19,422 nt of DNA from Spartobacteria bacterium (GTDB lineage: Bacteria > Verrucomicrobiota > Verrucomicrobiia > Chthoniobacterales > Terrimicrobiaceae). Numbering within the stretch: position 1 is the first letter of the stretch; the number at the start of each line of letters is the position of its first letter. Positions 14,795 to 19,422 of this stretch are shown here, piece by piece. The stretch spans positions 1-19,422 of the forward strand of contig CANKXQ010000003.1 in NCBI GenBank assembly GCA_947487745.1. The letters run 5' to 3'. The notes under the pieces were generated by a model that was not told where the DNA came from, ran no database searches, and saw nothing but the letters and a program-made list of their open reading frames with translations. A program made the translations under genes and the position numbers.

Positions 14795-15772
14795 ATGCCT
14801 GACCCCAAAAAAGAAACCGTTCGTATTGTCCTTCCCAACCGTCGTCCGGTTCCGCCTCCTCCAGCCCAAGGAAGTGAGGCAGCCATGATCAATCTTCCCG
14901 CCAAGCCTGTTGCAGCGGTCAGTGGTCTTGTGCCACCCCCGCCACCTGTTTCTTCTCTTGCCAAACCTGTCGTGCCTGGAGGAGTTGTGCCTCCCGCTCC
15001 ACCTCTTGCGATTCCAGCCATCAAACCGCCTGTCGCCTCCGGCCTCGCTCCAAAGATTCCTGCTGCTCCAGTTGTTCCAAAAGCGCCCGGAGTGGTTCCG
15101 CCTGCTCCGGCAGCGCCTGCCGTTGCGATCAAGCCGCCTGCTGTCGCTGGTGAAGCGCCAAAGACTCCTGCCGCGCCCGTTTTGCCAAAAGCGCCCGGAG
15201 TGGTTCCGCCTGCTCCGGCAGCGCCTGCCGTTGCGATCAAGCCGCCTGCTGTCGCTGGCGAAGCGCCAAAGATTCCTGCCGCGCCCGTTTTGCCAAAAGC
15301 ACCTGGAGCAGTTCCGCCCGCTCCTACAGCACCAGCAGTGGCAATCAAGCCGCCTGCTGTCGCTGGCGAAGCGCCAAAGATTCCGGTAGCGCCTGTTTTG
15401 CCAAAGGCACCCGGAGCAGCTCCTGCCGCTCCCACAGTGCCTGCCGTGGCGATCAAGCCGCCAGCCGCAGCAGCTGAAGCGCCTAAAGCTCCAGCGCCAG
15501 CCGCTCCAGTGAGTGCCGCATCGCTCAAAAAGGAGACTGCAAAGATCAGCTTGCCTGCGGCCGCAAAGACCGTTCCTCAGGCCACGATGAATCTCAAAAA
15601 GGCAGCTCCAGCAGCAGCCGCTCCGACTGAGAAAAAATCCGCGCCTACAGAAGCCGCTGCAATCAATGTCGCTGCTGGCAAAGCCGACAATTCCGATCTC
15701 ATTCTCGGTATCGCCGCGACTGTCGTGGCATTGGCCTCGCTTGGCATCCAACTCTGGACGATGCTAGGCTGA
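14795..15772 (+). CDS. Pro/Ala-rich repeat protein with C-terminal membrane anchor
   Basis: No enzyme domain recognised. The 325-residue product starts MPDPKKETVRIVLPNRRP and is then almost wholly Pro, Ala, Val, Lys and Gly. Residues about 85-240 are tandem 36-residue units of the form KAPGVVPPAPAAPAVAIKPPAVAGEAPKIPAAPVLP, coded by 108-bp DNA repeats. A second KKETAKISLP motif follows the repeats, echoing the N-terminus, and the last 28 residues (DNSDLILGIAATVVALASLGIQLW...) form one membrane helix ending at the C-terminus. There is no signal peptide, so the likely topology is a tail anchor with a long, extended cytoplasmic arm (inference). The frame is open upstream to 14735, but ATG 14795 starts the conserved KKET motif. 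trxA follows after 37 bp. A TonB-like or scaffold role is possible but unsupported. Confidence 0.8.
   Translation: MPDPKKETVRIVLPNRRPVPPPPAQGSEAAMINLPAKPVAAVSGLVPPPPPVSSLAKPVVPGGVVPPAPPLAIPAIKPPVASGLAPKIPAAPVVPKAPGVVPPAPAAPAVAIKPPAVAGEAPKTPAAPVLPKAPGVVPPAPAAPAVAIKPPAVAGEAPKIPAAPVLPKAPGAVPPAPTAPAVAIKPPAVAGEAPKIPVAPVLPKAPGAAPAAPTVPAVAIKPPAAAAEAPKAPAPAAPVSAASLKKETAKISLPAAAKTVPQATMNLKKAAPAAAAPTEKKSAPTEAAAINVAAGKADNSDLILGIAATVVALASLGIQLWTMLG
15083..15514 (+). repeat. Four 108-bp tandem repeats
   Basis: Units begin at 15083, 15191, 15299 and 15407, exactly 108 bp apart. The first two differ at only two bases that I can see (GGTGAA/GGCGAA and ACTCCT/ATTCCT); the later two have diverged more, mostly at third positions and Ala/Val/Thr swaps. 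A partial degenerate unit lies just before 15083. The pattern implies recent expansion at the 5' end of the array. Confidence 0.9.
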
Positions 15773-15809
15773 TCCTTCTTTTTTTTAAAAAACCAACAAT
15801 ACCTTTCCT

Positions 15810-16139
15810 ATGGCGAATCCTAATGTCACTGAACTCAACGACGCGAATTTCACCTCTTTCATCGAAGCTGCCAGCACCCCTGTTCTGGTCGATTTCTGGG
15901 CTCCTTGGTGCGCTCCTTGCCGTATGCTCGGTCCGGTGGTGGATGAAATCGCCACTGAGAATGTCGGCAAATTCGCAATCGCCAAAGTCAATGTCGATGA
16001 CGCTCCCGGCGTTTCCGCGCAATTCGGTATTCGCAGCATCCCGTCGCTCATCTATTTCAAAGGCGGCCTCAAGCGTGACCAGTCCGTTGGCGTGAGCGGC
16101 AAAGGAGAGATCGTCTCCAAGCTCACCGCTTTGCTCTAA
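15810..16139 (+). CDS. trxA: Thioredoxin
   Basis: A 109-residue classic thioredoxin: VDFWAPWCAPCRMLGPV with redox pair Cys34 and Cys37, the conserved Asp27 (VDFW), and the cis-Pro loop IRSIPSLIYFKGG. The active site is WCAPC rather than the common WCGPC, a variant seen in many bacterial thioredoxins. No signal peptide, so it is cytoplasmic. It is 37 bp downstream of the tail-anchored Pro/Ala-rich gene; the gap holds a T8/A6 run (about 15779-15792). Confidence 0.96.
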   Translation: MANPNVTELNDANFTSFIEAASTPVLVDFWAPWCAPCRMLGPVVDEIATENVGKFAIAKVNVDDAPGVSAQFGIRSIPSLIYFKGGLKRDQSVGVSGKGEIVSKLTALL

Positions 16140-16160
16140 GACGCCGGCGCTCGGACTCGC

Positions 16161-16172
16161 TGAGATATCTCA
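16161..16172. other. 12-bp palindrome downstream of trxA
   Basis: TGAGATATCTCA is self-complementary and sits 21 bp after the trxA stop in the 133-bp gap before the phosphoesterase gene. No T tract follows, so it is not a terminator; it could be an operator or chance. Confidence 0.3.
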
Positions 16173-16272
16173 TGCCTTTGAGTTTGGTTTTGATCGGCGA
16201 AATTGCTCGGATGTCTTCAGTTAGTGCCGTCTCGCTGCACATTGGTTCTGTGTATGATAGAGTATCTTTTTC

Positions 16273-16707
16273 ATGCGTATAGCGGTCATAGCTGACACAC
16301 ACGGAATCTTGCCGGAAAAAATCGTGCCTGCGCTGAAATCAGCGGACGAGATCTGGCATTTGGGAGATTTCTGCAATTTTTCCACGTTCAGTGCATGCGT
16401 GGGATTTGGAAAGTTATTTTATGGTGTTCTGGGAAACAATGACTTTGGACTCGACCTGCCGATTTTCCTTGAGCTGAATCGTTTTGGCAGGACATTTCAT
16501 CTTATCCATATCCTTCCGCGCAGGCTGCCATTGGCGGATTTTCTCTTGTTCGGCCACACGCATATCCCGCGCGACGAGCAAGTCGGCGGCTGTCGCCTTC
16601 TGAATCCCGGCACAAGTGGGAGGCCCAACAAAGGCTCCCCGCCAAGCTGGGCATGGCTGGAGGTCTCTGAAAACGGCCAGGTCTCTTGGATCTTGAATCC
16701 GCTCTAG
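16273..16707 (+). CDS. YfcE/MJ0936-type metallophosphoesterase
   Basis: A small calcineurin-like phosphodiesterase of 144 residues. The metal ligands are in place: Asp8 and His10 in ADTHG, Asp32 in HLGDF, Asn55 in LGNND, His79 in HLIH, and His95/His97 in FGHTHIP; LLNPGTSGRPN (109-119) is the family's closing motif. Members hydrolyse phosphodiesters in vitro (bis-pNPP, some cyclic nucleotides) but physiological substrates are mostly unknown. It is shorter than YfcE (184) because helices between metal motifs are trimmed. A TATGAT element at 16253-16258 might be its -10, though no good -35 is seen. Convergent with the FmdB-like gene, 9 bp apart. Confidence 0.9.
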   Translation: MRIAVIADTHGILPEKIVPALKSADEIWHLGDFCNFSTFSACVGFGKLFYGVLGNNDFGLDLPIFLELNRFGRTFHLIHILPRRLPLADFLLFGHTHIPRDEQVGGCRLLNPGTSGRPNKGSPPSWAWLEVSENGQVSWILNPL

Positions 16708-16716
16708 GCTGCCCGT

Positions 16717-16932
16717 TCAATGGCAACCGCAACCGGTGCCGCAGGATGACGGGGCAGGGGATGCCTTGCCTTTTTGCATGAAGCCGAGGCCGCCGCTGAT
16801 GATGCGCCGCACGGGCTCGCCGGTTTCGGGATGTTGGGTGAGCGGCTTGTCGGTCATGCGTTGCTGGAACTCGAAAACCTGCGGCTCGGTTGAGTCGTCG
16901 GCCGGGATGGTTTCGTAAATGTAGGTGGTCAT
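16717..16932 (-). CDS. FmdB-like small protein lacking the zinc-ribbon cysteines
   Basis: 71 residues. The frame of an FmdB/CxxC_CxxC_SSSS protein is recognisable: MTTYIYETI... in place of MPTYEYxC, a central FEFQQRMTDKPLTQHPETGEPVRRIISGG matching the (F)E..Q...D.PL..CP.CG..V.R.ISGG pattern, and a short Gly/Cys tail. But the CxxC pairs of the ribbon are gone: ETIP and HPET stand where Cys pairs belong. Cysteines occur only in the tail (Cys64, Cys68, Cys70, SSCGTGCGCH). Its ATG overlaps the stop of the lipocalin gene (ATGA), so the two are probably translationally coupled. Function unknown; the FmdB regulator name comes from an old operon context and says little. Confidence 0.7.
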   Translation of the reverse strand: MTTYIYETIPADDSTEPQVFEFQQRMTDKPLTQHPETGEPVRRIISGGLGFMQKGKASPAPSSCGTGCGCH

Positions 16933-17462
16933 GGCTTGGTTTGAGATTTTTGAGGCACCTTGACGATGCGCGAAATGTCGTAGCCTTGCGAGCGGGCGGT
17001 TTCAAGCGCTGCGGTGTAGTCTTTTTCAGACATCACAGGTTCGCGGCTCATGATCCAGATCAGGCTGCGGTCGGGATAGCCGATCGTCGTGTGGCGGTAA
17101 TCCGGCGAGAGGTCGATAACGAGGAATGGGGCTTTGAATGGCCAAAGAAATTGCACGGCCCACTCGGCGTTGGTTTTGGTATTCACCACAGTGGCGGTGG
17201 CCTTCATCTCTTGGCGGGGTGCTTCGAGGGATTTTTTGTGGAATGCGTAGCGGATGTCGATTTTTCCGTCGGGCCGAAGTTTGTAGATATCCATCGTGCC
17301 CACATTGTTTTTTTCGACGAACCAAGGGATGGTGCCGATCACATACCAGTCGCCCATGAACCGGTTGAGATTCACATGATCCACGGTGCGGAGCGGTGCT
17401 TGTTTTGGCAGGGTTCCGCAGCCCGCGAGTGCGATGGTGGCGATGGCAAGGAGTGTTTTCAT
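16929..17462 (-). CDS. Blc-type lipocalin lipoprotein
   Basis: A 177-residue outer-membrane-type lipocalin. Signal peptide MKTLLAIATIALAGC with lipobox LAGC (Cys15). Lipocalin signatures: FMGDWYVIGTIPWFVEKN (35-52, the GxW motif), GKIDIRYAFHKKS, ATVVNTKTNAEWAVQFLWPFKAPFLVIDL (90-118), and the closing IWIMSREPVMSEKDYTAAL. Blc relatives bind fatty acids or lysophospholipids and help maintain the envelope under stress. ATG 17462 is preferred over the longer open frame to 17603 because it starts the signal peptide and has AAGGA 7 nt upstream. Its stop overlaps the start of the FmdB-like gene. It is divergent from the SbtA-like gene across 67 bp. Confidence 0.92.
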   Translation of the reverse strand: MKTLLAIATIALAGCGTLPKQAPLRTVDHVNLNRFMGDWYVIGTIPWFVEKNNVGTMDIYKLRPDGKIDIRYAFHKKSLEAPRQEMKATATVVNTKTNAEWAVQFLWPFKAPFLVIDLSPDYRHTTIGYPDRSLIWIMSREPVMSEKDYTAALETARSQGYDISRIVKVPQKSQTKP

Positions 17463-17529
17463 TTGGGATTCCTTCAAAATGATCTTCGGTCTTCCCAAAA
17501 TCAAATTCCTATTTAGTTTTCGGCCCGAC

Positions 17530-18492
17530 ATGAGTCCATTGGAATATCTTTTACAACCGGCGATCCTTTTCTTTTTGATTGGCATCCTCGCCGTGATCGT
17601 CAAGTCGGACCTTGAAATTCCGGAGTCCTTCTTAAAAGTTCTCTCATTATATTTACTTTTCGCTCTAGGATTTAAAGGTGGAACCGAACTTCAAAAGACG
17701 CCGATGTCCATGGAGGTTTTGCTACCTTTGCTCATAGCCACGGCAGCTTCCTTTGTGATTCCGCTGATTGTTTATCCTATTGTGAGAAGGAAGTTCAGCG
17801 TGCCTGATTCGGCGGCTGTGGCGGCGACTTATGGCTCGGTGAGCGCAGTCACTTTCATGACGGCTGCATCCTACCTTGATGCGCGCCAGATTCCCTTCGG
17901 CGGTTACATGGTGGCGGCACTGGCCTTGATGGAGAGCCCCGCGATTTTAACCGGCCTTGTGCTGGCGAGATGGAATGACACCAATTCTGGCAAAAATCGA
18001 CTCTCCTGGGCGAGCGTCCTCCACGAGTGCCTGGCCAATAAATCTGTCCTCATCCTCATCTGCAGTCTTCTGGCGGGAATGGTGACTCCGGCATCCGGCG
18101 CCAAGGCGCTTCAGCCTTTTGTGAGCCAGCTTTTCCCAGGCATGCTCTGTTTTTTTCTGTTGGATCTTGGCTTGGTCGCAGCGCGGCGCATTGCGGATTT
18201 GCGCGCGGGAGGCATTTTTTCCGTCGCCTTTGCGCTGGCCTTTCCGATCATTTCCGGTGGTTGCGCGCTCCTCATCGCCTACTTCTGTGGATTCAAAGAG
18301 GGGGATGCATTTCTTTTTGCGATTCTGTGCGCGAGCGGATCCTACATCGCTGTTCCTGCTGCCTTCCGGGCCGCGCTTCCGGCTGCAAACCCCAGTGTCT
18401 ATGTCGGTCTTGCCCTCGGGGTCACCTTTCCCTTTAACCTTCTCATCGGCATTCCTCTCGCCTACACCATCGTGCACAGTGCTTGGCACTGA
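17530..18492 (+). CDS. SbtA-type sodium-dependent bicarbonate permease
   Basis: A polytopic membrane protein of 320 residues from the SbtA/DUF897 family: QPAILFFLIGILAVIVKSDLEIPESFLKVLSLYLLFALGFKGGTEL at the start is the family hallmark, and AATYGSVSAVTFMTAASYL (about 97-115) and CASGSYIAVPAAFRAALPAANPSVYVGLALGVTFPFN (about 270-306) match its two repeat halves. About ten helices are expected. In cyanobacteria SbtA imports HCO3- with Na+ and is controlled by SbtB; many heterotrophs carry it, where its role may be anaplerotic carbon supply. No sbtB lies next to it here. ATG 17530 is chosen; the frame is open to 17386, but that part overlaps the divergent lipocalin gene. It is shorter than the cyanobacterial protein, mainly in the central cytoplasmic loop. 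Confidence 0.85.
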   Translation: MSPLEYLLQPAILFFLIGILAVIVKSDLEIPESFLKVLSLYLLFALGFKGGTELQKTPMSMEVLLPLLIATAASFVIPLIVYPIVRRKFSVPDSAAVAATYGSVSAVTFMTAASYLDARQIPFGGYMVAALALMESPAILTGLVLARWNDTNSGKNRLSWASVLHECLANKSVLILICSLLAGMVTPASGAKALQPFVSQLFPGMLCFFLLDLGLVAARRIADLRAGGIFSVAFALAFPIISGGCALLIAYFCGFKEGDAFLFAILCASGSYIAVPAAFRAALPAANPSVYVGLALGVTFPFNLLIGIPLAYTIVHSAWH

Positions 18493-18519
18493 TCACCAGC
18501 ACCCAGTCTTCATCCATTT

Positions 18520-19422
18520 ATGAAAAAAACCGCTCTCATTTTCTCAGGCCAAGGCGCCCAAACCGTCGGTATGGGCAAGGATCTCGCTGCCGAGTATCCC
18601 TGTGCCGCCGATCTTTTCCACCGCGCCGATTCGATCCTTGGCTATTCGCTCAGCCAAATCGCCTTTGAAGGCCCAGCCGAGGAACTCACCAATACCTCTG
18701 TCTGCCAGCCCGCACTCTATGTCCACGGCCTCGCCTGCCTTGCCGTTCTGAAAGAGAAACTCCCTGCTCTCGATTTTCAAGCCACTGCCGGCCTCTCGCT
18801 CGGGGAGTTCACCGCACATGCCGCAGCTGGAACTTTCGATTTTGAGACCGGGCTCCGCCTTGTGGACAAGCGCGCCCGCGCCATGCAGGAAGCCTGCGAG
18901 GGGTCTGAAGGCGCCATGGCGGCCATCATTGGCGGCGAGGAAGACCGCGTGCGGGAACTGGCTGCCGTCGCCGATGTGGATGTCGCCAATATCAATGCCC
19001 CAGGACAAATCGTTCTCTCGGGCGAATCTTCCAAAATCGTCGTCGCTGTCTCCTTGGCCAAGGAATACAGCGCCAGAAAGGCCGTCGAACTCACCGTCGC
19101 CGGTGCCTTCCACTCGCGCCTCATGGAGCCCGCCTACCAGACACTCTCCGTTGCTCTTGCTGAAACGCCGATGAACTCTCCGCGCGTCCCTGTTGTTTGC
19201 AATGTGGACGCCATCAAGGTCGGCGATGCTGAAATCATCCGTCGCACGCTCGCTGACCAGGTGACTGGGAGCGTCTGCTGGTCCCAAAGCATCGAATACC
19301 TCATCGACCATCTGCACATCGAGCAATTCATCGAACTCGGACCCGGCGGCGTGCTTGCCGGTCTCGTGGGCCGCATCCGCAAAGGGACACCCGTCATCTC
19401 GATCTCGAACTCCGCCACACTC
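18520..19422 (+). CDS. fabD: Malonyl-CoA:ACP transacylase (C-terminus outside window)
   Basis: FabD loads malonate onto acyl carrier protein for fatty acid synthesis. The frame starts at ATG 18520 (MKKTALIFSGQGAQTVGMGKDL) and is open for 301 codons to the edge, so only a few C-terminal residues are missing. Seen: GQGAQ (10-14, oxyanion), the nucleophile motif GLSLGEF (about 92-98) where most family members have GHSLGE, RAMQEACEGSEGAMAAIIG, the catalytic-His region GAFHSRLM, and ELGPGGVLAGL near the end. It follows the SbtA-like gene by 27 bp. Other fab genes probably continue beyond the window (inference). Confidence 0.95.
   Translation, partial: MKKTALIFSGQGAQTVGMGKDLAAEYPCAADLFHRADSILGYSLSQIAFEGPAEELTNTSVCQPALYVHGLACLAVLKEKLPALDFQATAGLSLGEFTAHAAAGTFDFETGLRLVDKRARAMQEACEGSEGAMAAIIGGEEDRVRELAAVADVDVANINAPGQIVLSGESSKIVVAVSLAKEYSARKAVELTVAGAFHSRLMEPAYQTLSVALAETPMNSPRVPVVCNVDAIKVGDAEIIRRTLADQVTGSVCWSQSIEYLIDHLHIEQFIELGPGGVLAGLVGRIRKGTPVISISNSATL

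Noticed and set aside
14774..15751. Long reverse-strand open frames over the Pro/Ala-rich gene (Ser/Arg/Cys-rich and Gly/Ala-rich)
   Set aside because: They are by-products of the 108-bp repeat and its codon bias; composition is not protein-like and no start context is seen.
16929..17603. Longer N-terminus for the lipocalin starting at 17603
   Set aside because: It would bury the lipoprotein signal peptide 47 residues inside and overlap the divergent permease gene.

Overview
The window reads as ordinary chromosome of a Gram-negative bacterium, most likely of the phylum Verrucomicrobiota. This assignment is inference. It rests on the form of RpoA (N-terminus MPVRLGRFEMPKSL), on an isolated rpoA-rplQ pair, on KdsB (Kdo for lipopolysaccharide), on the Pro/Ala-rich KKETVRIVLP-type tail-anchored protein and the Cys-poor FmdB-like protein, and on mostly weak Shine-Dalgarno sequences. 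No rRNA, tRNA, CRISPR array, integrase or insertion sequence was seen.

Layout. 2-1635 (minus): a CelD-type acetyltransferase followed by an ABC transporter ATPase cut by the window edge. 1712-2521 (plus): glutamyl-Q tRNA(Asp) synthetase, whose stop abuts that of a DEAD-box helicase (2522-3745, minus). 3898-6311 (plus): an Old Yellow Enzyme family reductase, a small secreted protein of 19-residue repeats, and an L,D-transpeptidase. About 6339-7617 (plus): a decayed chemotaxis receptor. 7875-9218 (minus): RmuC. 9328-10029 (plus): a secreted protein with a caspase/CHAT-like His/Cys pair. 10034-10777 (minus): KdsB.

10990-16139 (plus): rpoA-rplQ, a strong hairpin terminator, argD-argF (two consecutive steps of arginine synthesis), a Pro/Ala-rich repeat protein and thioredoxin. 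16273-16707 (plus): a small metallophosphoesterase. 16717-17462 (minus): a lipocalin lipoprotein overlapping an FmdB-like gene by 4 nt. 17530-18492 (plus): an SbtA-type bicarbonate permease. 18520 to the end (plus): fabD, truncated by the window.

Most genes are housekeeping: transcription and translation (rpoA, rplQ, gluQ, helicase), arginine, fatty acid and Kdo synthesis, envelope (L,D-transpeptidase, lipocalin) and redox (trxA, OYE). I found no defence island or clearly new multi-gene system. The best leads are the secreted caspase-like protein, the attenuator-like geometry between rplQ and argD together with a 20-bp perfect palindrome just inside argD, the 108-bp tandem repeats in the tail-anchored protein beside trxA, and the chemoreceptor pseudogene.
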